In this document: piece by piece, positions 56,943 through 64,000 of the stretch
Position numbering within the stretch: position 1 is the stretch's first letter
How the letters are laid out: the number at the start of each line of letters is the position of its first letter
From: Acinetobacter modestus
GTDB lineage: Bacteria > Pseudomonadota > Gammaproteobacteria > Pseudomonadales > Moraxellaceae
Assembly: GCF_014636095.1 (NCBI RefSeq)
Contig: NZ_BMDV01000001.1
Coordinates: forward strand, 600,622 to 664,621
Length of the DNA: 64,000 nucleotides
Direction: 5' to 3'
The notes under the pieces: generated by a model
The model's input: only the letters and a program-made list of their open reading frames with translations
Told to the model about the DNA's origin: nothing
Databases searched by the model: none
Translations under genes and position numbers: made by a program

Positions 56943-57977
56943 TTGAATACGATTACACTTTTACAGCCAGATGATTGGCACGCCCACTTGCGTGATGGAT
57001 TAGCTTTAAAACGTACTGTTCCAGATCTTGCGAAACAATTTGCACGCGCGATCTGTATGCCGAACTTAGTTCCACCAGTCAAAACTGTAGAAGAAGCTTT
57101 GGCATATCGAGATCGTATTCTCGCTCATGTTCCTGAAGGACTACATTTTGATCCGCGTATGGTTCTTTATTTTACAGATTTCACTTCCCCTCAAGAAGTT
57201 CTTAAAATCAAAGAATCTGAATATGTAAATGCGATCAAACTCTACCCCGCTGGCGCAACGACAAATTCGGATAATGGCGTTAGCGATATTCGTAAAGTCT
57301 ATGCCGTGATTGAACAACTTGAAGAACACCAAGTCCCGTTGTTGTTACACGGTGAAGTTACTCACAATCATGTCGATATTTTTGATCGTGAAAAACGCTT
57401 CCTTGACGAAATTTTGTCGCCATTATTAAAGCAGTTCCCTAAATTAAAAGTTGTGTTAGAACATATTACGACAAGTGATGCTGCAAATTTTGTACTTGAA
57501 CAAGATCGTAATGTTGCCGCAACGATTACACCGCAACACTTGCTCTTCAACCGTAATGACATGTTGGTCGGTGGTGTGAAACCTCACTTCTATTGTTTGC
57601 CAATTTTAAAGCGTCAAACGCATCAAACCACATTATTAGAAGTTGCAACTAGTGGTAATCCAAAATTCTTCTTAGGTACTGACAGTGCACCACATGCCAA
57701 GAATGCAAAAGAGAATGCATGTGGATGTGCGGGTTGCTATAGTGCACCAAATGCAATTGAACTTTATGCACAGGCCTTTGATCAAGTAGGTAAGTTAGAA
57801 CGCTTAGAAGGTTTCGCAAGTATGTTCGGTGCTGACTTCTATGGTTTACCACGTAATACTTCAACAATCACTTTGGTGAAAGAAGAAAATACAGTTGCTG
57901 AATCTTTTGATTATCTAGAAGATCAAAAAATCATTCCACTTCATGCAGGTAAAACACTGCAATGGAGAAAAGTGTGA
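56943..57977 (+). CDS. pyrC: Dihydroorotase
   Basis: Closes carbamoyl aspartate to dihydroorotate in pyrimidine synthesis. The 344-residue class II enzyme has the metal-binding [10 protein letters not shown] near the N-terminus, the carboxylated Lys in [19 protein letters not shown] and, later, [13 protein letters not shown]. The start is a TTG at 56943 (Leu as fMet), which gives the family length. The same frame stays open upstream to 56769, but those residues do not match the family and contain a run of hydrophobic residues. A weak GAAG lies upstream. rnt overlaps its 3' end by 16 bp. Confidence 0.93.
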   Translation: MNTITLLQPDDWHAHLRDGLALKRTVPDLAKQFARAICMPNLVPPVKTVEEALAYRDRILAHVPEGLHFDPRMVLYFTDFTSPQEVLKIKESEYVNAIKLYPAGATTNSDNGVSDIRKVYAVIEQLEEHQVPLLLHGEVTHNHVDIFDREKRFLDEILSPLLKQFPKLKVVLEHITTSDAANFVLEQDRNVAATITPQHLLFNRNDMLVGGVKPHFYCLPILKRQTHQTTLLEVATSGNPKFFLGTDSAPHAKNAKENACGCAGCYSAPNAIELYAQAFDQVGKLERLEGFASMFGADFYGLPRNTSTITLVKEENTVAESFDYLEDQKIIPLHAGKTLQWRKV

Positions 57978-58627
57978 CACAAGAAGAAAACAAAGCTCCT
58001 GTGATTGGTCAGCGTTTTCGTGGATTCTTACCTGTTGTTGTTGATGTTGAAACAGCAGGTTTTAATTCTCAAACTGATGCATTACTTGAAATTGCTTGTA
58101 TCCCGATTATCTATGATGAGCAAGGTCAGTTCATACCTGGCCCATCATTCCATGCACACATCAATCCTTTTGAAGGTGCAAACTTAGATCGTCGCTCATT
58201 AGACTTCATTGGAATTGATCCTTTTAATCCGATGCGTGTAGCAATGGCCGAAGATGAGCGGACAGCTTTACGTCGTATTTTCAAATCACTCACGGAAGTC
58301 CGCAAAGCACAGCATTGTACCCATGCAGTATTGGTAGGACATAATGCTCACTTTGACTTAGGCTTTTTACAAGCTGCAATTGCTCGATCTGGTACAAAAA
58401 ATCAGAATCCTTTTCACAGCTTTTCGGTATTTGATACCGTAACTTTGAGTGCTGTCATGTTTGGTCAAACAGTACTAGCACGTGCTTGTATTCAAGCTGG
58501 CATCGAGTTTGATGGCAAAGAGGCTCATTCTGCATTGTACGATACTCAAAAGACTGCTGAACTGTTTTGCTATATTTTGAACAAACTGTCTCCTCATCTT
58601 CTTGACAGTTTAGTGACAGAGCCCTAA
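57962..58627 (+). CDS. rnt: Ribonuclease T
   Basis: A 3'-5' exonuclease that trims tRNA and other stable RNA 3' ends. The 221-residue DEDDh-type protein has exonuclease motif [10 protein letters not shown], motif [12 protein letters not shown] and motif [17 protein letters not shown], with the DEDDh residues intact. The N-terminal extension of about 20 residues is Gln/Lys-rich. ATG at 57962 lies inside the last codons of pyrC (16-bp overlap), so translation is coupled. It is followed by tRNA-Glu 20 bp later, a substrate type for this enzyme. Confidence 0.95.
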   Translation: MEKSVTQEENKAPVIGQRFRGFLPVVVDVETAGFNSQTDALLEIACIPIIYDEQGQFIPGPSFHAHINPFEGANLDRRSLDFIGIDPFNPMRVAMAEDERTALRRIFKSLTEVRKAQHCTHAVLVGHNAHFDLGFLQAAIARSGTKNQNPFHSFSVFDTVTLSAVMFGQTVLARACIQAGIEFDGKEAHSALYDTQKTAELFCYILNKLSPHLLDSLVTEP

Positions 58628-58646
58628 TATACACCCACCTCAAGAA

Positions 58647-58722
58647 GTCCCTATCGTCTAGAGGCCTAGGACATCGCCCTTTCACGGCGGTAACCGGGGT
58701 TCGAATCCCCGTAGGGACGCCA
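58647..58722 (+). tRNA. tRNA-Glu (anticodon TTC)
   Basis: 76 nt with acceptor stem GTCCCTA/TAGGGAC, an anticodon loop with CTTTCAC (anticodon TTC), T-arm CGGGG-TTCGAAT-CCCCG and encoded CCA at 58720-58722. It lies 20 bp after rnt, so it may be partly transcribed with pyrC-rnt as well as from its own promoter. Confidence 0.97.
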
Positions 58723-58730
58723 AATTCAAG

Positions 58731-58764
58731 AAAGCCACTGCATCTTTAAGACAGTGGCTTTTTT
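58731..58764 (+). terminator. Terminator after tRNA-Glu
   Basis: AAAGCCACTG and CAGTGGCTTT pair perfectly over 10 bp around an 11-nt loop, followed by a T-run. Confidence 0.9.
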
Positions 58765-58885
58765 ATTGGTTCTTTATAAATAGAGCTGCTACAAAATAAT
58801 TATTTTGAAAAATCTATTTTATTATCCTTAGCATATTTCCTACCCTATACTAAAAATAGATCAAAACCATAAATTTAAACCTAAT

Positions 58886-59569
58886 ATGCAAATCCGTTTA
58901 TTCCACTTACAAAATTCACGTTCTCAGCGCATCGTTTGGTTTTTAGAAGAATTAGGACTTCCCTACGAGTTAGTCATCAACCATCATTCAAACACAGATG
59001 AAAAGAAAAATTCACCGCATCAATTATCGAAATTTCCTACCGTTGAAATAATAAATCAAGAACAAATTTTTATCTTAGCCGAAACTTCAGCGATTATTGA
59101 TTACTTATCTTATCTATATCCTCAATTAGGGCAAACTAAATTATTAGGATCACAACTTCAAAGTTTTTATTATTGGAAAAATTATTGTGAAGCCACATTT
59201 ATTCCAGACCTATTACTCAAACAAATTTTTCACCAAATTGTACAACGTACACCATTTCCTGTTCGCTTCGTTTCAAAATTTTTAAAATATGGATTTGATC
59301 AAGGCTATTTAAATCCATCGTTACAGCAACAAATGACCATGATTGATAAGCATTTAAAAGATCATTTATGGTTTGCTGGGGATCAATTTACGGTTGCAGA
59401 TATTTTGATGTGGTTTCCATTATTGGCTTGCGCACAAAACAACCATCAATTTAAACATATACAGCGTTATTTAGCCCAAATAGAAAACAGACCTGCCTTT
59501 AAAAAATCTTTAATCAAAGGACTATGGTCTGCTTCTACATTTCAATCTTATTGGACGATTGCGTGGTAA
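58886..59569 (+). CDS. Glutathione S-transferase family protein
   Basis: A 227-residue GST. The thioredoxin-like N-terminal domain begins IRLFHLQNSRSQRIVWFLEELGLPYEL, with Ser in the glutathione-binding SRSQR turn, and includes KFPTVEII with the cis-Pro and ETSAIIDYL. The all-helical C-terminal domain carries WFAGDQFTVADILMWFPL, the typical N-capping motif. Substrate is unknown. It is convergent with the oxidoreductase gene 5 bp away; no hairpin lies between them, so the two transcripts may overlap at their 3' ends. Confidence 0.9.
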   Translation: MQIRLFHLQNSRSQRIVWFLEELGLPYELVINHHSNTDEKKNSPHQLSKFPTVEIINQEQIFILAETSAIIDYLSYLYPQLGQTKLLGSQLQSFYYWKNYCEATFIPDLLLKQIFHQIVQRTPFPVRFVSKFLKYGFDQGYLNPSLQQQMTMIDKHLKDHLWFAGDQFTVADILMWFPLLACAQNNHQFKHIQRYLAQIENRPAFKKSLIKGLWSASTFQSYWTIAW

Positions 59570-59574
59570 TTCAG

Positions 59575-60819
59575 TTATGCCGATTTACGCGAATTCACTC
59601 GACCTTTAACAACAGCCTTAATATTGCCTTTTGCATAATTTAAAAACACAATTAAAGGTGACAATTTAGGATTTGGTTTTTTACCCTGCCCAATCGCTTT
59701 AAATTGTGCCGCATACCAAATAATTTCCATGATTGCCATTTTATCGACAAAAGGAATCCCTGTTTTGATTTGGTTCACTGCATAACGTACATCATTGCCC
59801 GCAATTAAGCGATCAGTAAGATCCGTTTCCACTGCAAGTGGTCGAGCAATACCAATAAAATCACATGCACCACTTTGAAGTGCTGCATTCATTCCTGCTA
59901 CTGTACGGAAACCACCCGTTACCATCAATTTGCACGCCACATGCTGACGAATTTTTTCAGCAAATTCTAAGAAATAAGCTTCTCGTGCAATAGTACTGGC
60001 TTTACGTGATTCAGCTTTAGCACCCGCCATTGCAGGTGCTTCATAGGTACCACCTGAGATTTCGATAATATCAATACCAGCTTCATCAATGGTTTTGAAT
60101 ACAGTAATGACATCTTCTTCTGTGATTCCACCACGTTGGAAATCAGCTGAATTAAGTTTCACAGAAATGATAAAGTTTTCTGATGTTGCAGCACGGACAG
60201 CCTTATAAATTTCCACCAAGAAACGCATACGATTCTCAATCGAACCACCCCATTGATCGGTACGTTTATTGGTTAATGGAGATAGAAACTGGCTAATCAA
60301 ATAACCATGTGCACCATGGAGCTGCACACCTTCAAATCCTGCTTTTTCACACACTGCTGCGGCTGTTGCAAAACGTTGAATAATATCTAAGATTTCTTCA
60401 TGTTTAAGTTCTCGGGGAGTTCCAAACATTGCTGCAAGCATTGGACTAAAAGGAACTGCCGATGGCGCAACAGTTTCTTTATTCAAACCTTTTGGACATT
60501 GGCGACCAGGGTGAGACAATTGAATCAATTGCACCATGCCATATTTTTTACCAACATCAGCCCATTGCTTTAATTTTGCTAAGTCACGTTCAGTTTCAAT
60601 CGCAACCACACCGGGCTCATTTTTGGCAGCAATATTGACCATCACATTGCCTGTAATCGCACAACCTAAACCACCTTTTGCCCATGCCTCATACAAGCCT
60701 ATGTGCAATTCATTTGGCTGCCCTTCGTGATTCGCAAGTGCTTCACTCATTGCCCCTTTTATAATGCGGTTTTTAAATGTGATATTACGAATTTGAATAC
60801 TGTCTGCAATCTGACTCAT
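59575..60819 (-). CDS. NADH:flavin oxidoreductase (old yellow enzyme family)
   Basis: A 414-residue FMN-binding TIM-barrel enzyme. Visible elements are IRNITFKNRIIKGAMSEAL at the N-terminus, QLSHPGRQ, GVQLHGAHGYLISQFLSP with the active-site His/His-like pair, and GSIENRMRFLVEIYKAVR. These fit the 2,4-dienoyl-CoA reductase/OYE-like subgroup without the iron-sulfur domain. Substrates are probably alpha,beta-unsaturated carbonyl compounds, which is inferred. The ATG at 60819 has AGGA six bases upstream. A perfect inverted repeat lies just upstream at 60836-60857 and may be its operator. Confidence 0.88.
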   Translation of the reverse strand: MSQIADSIQIRNITFKNRIIKGAMSEALANHEGQPNELHIGLYEAWAKGGLGCAITGNVMVNIAAKNEPGVVAIETERDLAKLKQWADVGKKYGMVQLIQLSHPGRQCPKGLNKETVAPSAVPFSPMLAAMFGTPRELKHEEILDIIQRFATAAAVCEKAGFEGVQLHGAHGYLISQFLSPLTNKRTDQWGGSIENRMRFLVEIYKAVRAATSENFIISVKLNSADFQRGGITEEDVITVFKTIDEAGIDIIEISGGTYEAPAMAGAKAESRKASTIAREAYFLEFAEKIRQHVACKLMVTGGFRTVAGMNAALQSGACDFIGIARPLAVETDLTDRLIAGNDVRYAVNQIKTGIPFVDKMAIMEIIWYAAQFKAIGQGKKPNPKLSPLIVFLNYAKGNIKAVVKGRVNSRKSA

Positions 60820-60835
60820 GGTCATCCTCTGTCTC

Positions 60836-60857
60836 AATTAGAGTATTTGCTCTAATT
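60836..60857. promoter_or_regulatory. Candidate operator upstream of the OYE-family gene
   Basis: AATTAGAG and CTCTAATT are perfect 8-bp inverted arms separated by 6 bases, ending 17 bp before the start codon. The symmetric form and position fit a TetR- or MarR-type repressor site, but no regulator gene is adjacent. Its AT-richness lowers confidence. Confidence 0.45.
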
Positions 60858-60930
60858 TAATCTGATTATTGTAACTGTCAAGCGTTCTTCCGATAAACTG
60901 ACAATACCATATGTCAATTTAATTTCAATG

Positions 60931-62526
60931 CTAATATTCGCTCGCGGCAATCAATTGACGGGTATACGCTGTTTGAGGCTGACTAAATAAAAGTGCTGTT
61001 GCTTGATATTCCAATACTTTCGCCTGATGCATCACGATGACTTTTTGGCACAAGGCTTTAATGACTTGTAAGTCATGACTGATAAATAAATAACTAATCT
61101 GCTCTTGTTGCTGTAAACGACGTAACAACGCAATGATCGAACGTTGTGTTACTCGATCCAAGGCAGAAGTTGGTTCATCTAGAATAATCAGCTTCGGTTT
61201 TAAAACTAAAGCGCGTGCCAGTGCGACCCGTTGACGTTGCCCACCAGAAAGCTGGTGTGGATATTTGGTTCTATCCTCCAAAGAGAGTTCGACTTTTGCT
61301 AAAACAGCGTCAATTTCCTCATGACACTGCTGCTTAGAAATGGTTTGAAGATTCAGCCCTTCTGCAATAATCTGCTCAACAGACATTCGCGGATTTAAAC
61401 TGCTGAATGGGTCTTGGAATACAATTTGAAAATCACGGCGTAGAGGGCGAAGTTGTTTTTGATTGAGTTGATTTAAGTTATGGGACTGCAAGCAAATTTC
61501 GCCTTCACTTGAAATCAAACGTGCAATCGCCAAAGCCAATGATGATTTTCCCGAACCACTCTCACCAACAATACCCAAAGCCTCTCCTTTGGACAAATTG
61601 AAATTTATTGAGTCCGCTGCGACCTTATACGCTTTAATTTGGTTCAATAAACCACGTTTGATAGGATACTTGACCGTGACATTTTTTAGTTCAAGTAATG
61701 TCTCGCTCGGCGTTAACGATAGAGCTTGTCCAAAGTCGTGATTGAGTAAATTTTGTGTATATGCAGTTTGAGGATGTGTAAAGATATCAGTGATATTGCC
61801 CTGCTCTTCTACCTGACCTTGATTCAGAACAACAACATGATCTGCATATTGCTTAACAAGATTTAGATCATGGCTAATCAAAATTATCGCCATGTTTCGT
61901 TGCTGCTGTAGCCTTTTTAATAAAGCTAAAATCTGAGCTTGCAACACCACATCTAAGGCCGTTGTTGGTTCATCCGCAATCAAAATCTCTGGCTCTAAAG
62001 CTAAAGCCATCGCCAACATCACACGCTGTCGTTGCCCACCAGACAACTCATGTGGATAGCATTTAAGAATTTGCACTGCTTCAGCAATCCCAACATCCTG
62101 CAATAAAGAAAGCGTCTGCTGTCGAATATCCGCTTTAGAAACACCTTGCAAAATCAGGCTTTCAGCCATCATTTTTTCGACATGATGCAAAGGATTTAAA
62201 GCAGTCATTGGCTCTTGAAAAATTATGGCAATTCGCTTGCCTCGAATCTGCTGTAACTGAATTGGACTTAAAGACAACAGCGCTTGACCTGCAAACTCAA
62301 CTTGTCCTTGTACTGTTAGATTATTGGGTAACAACCCCAATAAAGCTAACGCACTGATTGATTTACCAGACCCACTTTCTCCCACAATCGCAACAGTCTG
62401 TGCAGGATAAACATCAAAATTCAAATCTTTCACAAGACGATGTCCTGTTTCATTGTGAATGCTGAGTTGCTTAACTCTTAATAAAGCTGAATTCGAAACT
62501 GTATTATCGTCTTGGGTCGAATGCAT
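60931..62526 (-). CDS. yejF: Peptide ABC transporter, double ATP-binding protein
   Basis: A 531-residue protein with two ABC domains in tandem: Walker A GESGSGKS with signature LSGGQRQRV, then GESGSGKS and LSGGQRQRV again, and both Walker B/H-loop regions (ILIADEPTTALD, LIILDEPTSALD). This is the YejF/DppDF-fused organisation that powers uptake of short peptides, including microcin-type peptides in E. coli. The ATG at 62526 has GAGG eight bases upstream; it overlaps yejE by 23 bp. It is the last gene of the yejBEF operon, and a periplasmic binding protein gene is expected further upstream, outside the window. Confidence 0.94.
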   Translation of the reverse strand: MHSTQDDNTVSNSALLRVKQLSIHNETGHRLVKDLNFDVYPAQTVAIVGESGSGKSISALALLGLLPNNLTVQGQVEFAGQALLSLSPIQLQQIRGKRIAIIFQEPMTALNPLHHVEKMMAESLILQGVSKADIRQQTLSLLQDVGIAEAVQILKCYPHELSGGQRQRVMLAMALALEPEILIADEPTTALDVVLQAQILALLKRLQQQRNMAIILISHDLNLVKQYADHVVVLNQGQVEEQGNITDIFTHPQTAYTQNLLNHDFGQALSLTPSETLLELKNVTVKYPIKRGLLNQIKAYKVAADSINFNLSKGEALGIVGESGSGKSSLALAIARLISSEGEICLQSHNLNQLNQKQLRPLRRDFQIVFQDPFSSLNPRMSVEQIIAEGLNLQTISKQQCHEEIDAVLAKVELSLEDRTKYPHQLSGGQRQRVALARALVLKPKLIILDEPTSALDRVTQRSIIALLRRLQQQEQISYLFISHDLQVIKALCQKVIVMHQAKVLEYQATALLFSQPQTAYTRQLIAASEY

Positions 62527-63517
62527 CACGCGCCGCCTCGCCAATATAAATCAGTAAAGAAAGTACAATTGCTAAAGTAAAGAATCCTGAAAGTACCAGC
62601 CAAGGCGAATCTAGGTTATTTTTACCCTGTAATAATAGCTCCCCAAGTGAAGCGGCATCAGCAGGTAAACCATAACCCAGAAAATCCAATGCAGTTAAAG
62701 CGATAATATTGGCGGTCAACATAAAAGGTATTTGCGATAAGCTAGAACTCATGGCATTAGGTAAAATATGCTTAAAAATAATTTGATGATCACGAACACC
62801 CAAGGCTTGAGCCGCACGAACATAATCAAAATTTCGGGCACGTAAAAACTCTGCTCTGACTAAACCCACTAATTCTGTCCAACCAAACAACAACATGATC
62901 AAAAACAACCAATAGACACTAGGGCTAAAAATACTGACCAAAATCATGACGATAAAAAGCATAGGTAAACCACCCCATACCTCTAAAATACGCTGCCCAA
63001 TTAAATCGATCCAACCACCGTAATATCCCTGAGTTGCACCGACAATAACACCGATCACAGCGGAACAAAGTGTCAGAGCAAATCCAAATAGGAGAGAAAC
63101 ACGCAAACCGTAGAGAATACGAGCGAATACATCTCGTCCCTGATCATCTGTTCCAAGCCAATTTTGTGAACTCGGTTTGGAGGGAACTGGTACAGTAAGC
63201 GAAAGATTTGGTGACTGATAAGAAAATGCAACGGGTGGAGAAATTATCCAGCCTTGATTTTTAATTAGTTGCTTTACCGCAGGGTCTTGATAATCTGTCG
63301 CCGTTTCAAAAACACCACCAAACGTAGTTTCTGGATAATCTTTAAAAATAGGAAAATACAAGGAATGCTGATAACGAACCAACAAAGGTTTATCGTTAGC
63401 AATCAATTCCGCAAATAATGACAAAATAAAAATGATTAAAAATAGAATGAGACAACGAATACCCAATTTATTTTGTCTAAAACGGAGAAATCGTGCGCGC
63501 ATCAGAGGTGACATCAT
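62504..63517 (-). CDS. yejE: Peptide ABC transporter permease
   Basis: A 337-residue inner membrane permease of the oligopeptide/dipeptide (OppC-like) type. The first hydrophobic segment (about residues 16-41) is followed by a large periplasmic loop, then a five-helix permease core with the conserved GWTELVGLVRAEFLRARNFDYVRAAQALG loop that contacts the ATPase. The N-terminal sequence RARFLRFRQNKLG is typical of YejE. It starts within the last bases of yejB (ATGA overlap) and its 3' end overlaps yejF. Confidence 0.93.
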   Translation of the reverse strand: MMSPLMRARFLRFRQNKLGIRCLILFLIIFILSLFAELIANDKPLLVRYQHSLYFPIFKDYPETTFGGVFETATDYQDPAVKQLIKNQGWIISPPVAFSYQSPNLSLTVPVPSKPSSQNWLGTDDQGRDVFARILYGLRVSLLFGFALTLCSAVIGVIVGATQGYYGGWIDLIGQRILEVWGGLPMLFIVMILVSIFSPSVYWLFLIMLLFGWTELVGLVRAEFLRARNFDYVRAAQALGVRDHQIIFKHILPNAMSSSLSQIPFMLTANIIALTALDFLGYGLPADAASLGELLLQGKNNLDSPWLVLSGFFTLAIVLSLLIYIGEAARDAFDPRR

Positions 63518-64000
63518 TTTCCACCCCTCGCTTCAAAATCGATCCGAGGATCAATCATTTGGTAAAGCAAATCACCAATTAAACGTAAAATCATTCCAAA
63601 TAAGGTAAATAAGAACAAAGTTCCAAAAATTACAGGATAATCACGTTGAGTGATTGCTTCAAAACCCAATAAGCCAATCCCATCGAGATTAAAAATGATC
63701 TCGATAAATAAGTTACCGACGAAGAAAATACCCACCAATGCTTCGGGCAAAGCCGCAACCACCACTAAAATGGCATTACGAAAAACATGCCCATAAAGTA
63801 CCTGATTGTCATTTAAACCTTTTGATCGTGCCGTCAGAACATACGGTTTCTTTAATTCTTCTACAAAAGAATATTTGGTCAAATAGGTTCGCGCAGCAAA
63901 ACTACCCAATACCATACTTAAAATGGGTAAACTCATATGCCATAGATAGTCTTTTATTTTGGCGAAAAAACTTAACTGATTAAAGTTTTCAGAGACTAAT
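63514..64000 (-). CDS. yejB: Peptide ABC transporter permease, 5' end cut by the window edge
   Basis: The C-terminal approximately 160 codons of a YejB-type (OppB-like) permease. The frame is open with no stop from 64000 inward, so an internal ATG at 63936 is not the true start. The conserved EAA loop reads YVLTARSKGLNDNQVLYGHVFRNA, with several membrane segments and the FAARTYLTKYSF region before it; the end IDPRIDFEARGGK matches E. coli YejB. It overlaps yejE by 4 bp. The family's full length is about 360 residues, so roughly half is missing from the window. Confidence 0.93.
   Translation of the reverse strand, partial: LVSENFNQLSFFAKIKDYLWHMSLPILSMVLGSFAARTYLTKYSFVEELKKPYVLTARSKGLNDNQVLYGHVFRNAILVVVAALPEALVGIFFVGNLFIEIIFNLDGIGLLGFEAITQRDYPVIFGTLFLFTLFGMILRLIGDLLYQMIDPRIDFEARGGK

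Overview
The window looks like core chromosome of an Acinetobacter species. The reasons are the low-GC, AT-rich intergenic DNA, the gene order rubA-rubB-esterase-oxyR (described for Acinetobacter baylyi ADP1), the lipoprotein and DUF families, and protein sequences that read as typical Moraxellaceae orthologues. I cannot fix the species. I see no insertion sequence, prophage, integrase, CRISPR array, plasmid or replication function. Only three tRNA genes are visible and no rRNA.

Layout. 1-9 kb: tail of an unidentified gene, a LysR regulator, a CBS-domain membrane protein, a membrane-anchored L7/L12-like protein, the sulfate-activation pair cysD-cysN, a Wzi-type outer membrane protein and a DUF2059 secreted protein. 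9-18 kb: lysS, an SRPBCC protein, the rubredoxin operon rubA-rubB-estB-oxyR, dusB, a DUF1615 lipoprotein and a HAD phosphatase. 18-25 kb: obgE-proB, a patch of poorly characterised exported or membrane proteins (including two overlapping repeat-rich paralogues), and the long form of glyceraldehyde-3-phosphate dehydrogenase. 25-38 kb: a RarD-like transporter, lipocalin, uvrB, a diguanylate cyclase, a macro-like 'phage non-structural' family protein, an orphan NrtA-like lipoprotein, an aspartate aminotransferase, a GFA protein, two identical tRNA-Asn genes, a DUF2726 protein and a lipase-like lipoprotein. 38-49.5 kb: ubiC-ubiA, glnA with an apparent sigma-54/NtrC control region, trpG, a cystine symporter, trpD-trpC, an Smr protein, folE and a cupin. 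49.5-64 kb: a DUF4105 protein, DUF3015 and DUF817 proteins, hemE, an L,D-transpeptidase, a second diguanylate cyclase, pyrC-rnt, tRNA-Glu, a GST, an old-yellow-enzyme-type oxidoreductase and the start-truncated yejB-yejE-yejF peptide transporter operon.

How the genes work together. CysDN makes APS from sulfate. RubA and RubB form an NADH-to-rubredoxin electron chain that serves alkane hydroxylation, and OxyR sits at the end of that operon. TrpG, TrpD and TrpC cover three steps of tryptophan synthesis. UbiC and UbiA make the first two ubiquinone intermediates. GlnA assimilates ammonium under apparent NtrC/RpoN control. YejBEF imports peptides. Most genes are closed by recognisable hairpin terminators, which define the transcription units well.

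I found no convincing new multi-gene defence or mobile system. The most interesting signals are a CysN whose C-terminus looks like the eroded remnant of an APS kinase, the repeat-rich paralogue pair at 21.0-22.5 kb, the terminator-like hairpin between rubA and rubB, and the sigma-54/NtrC architecture upstream of glnA. Several starts were moved to internal codons where ribosome-binding sites or family lengths supported it. No database search was possible, so family names come from recognition of motifs and overall sequence.
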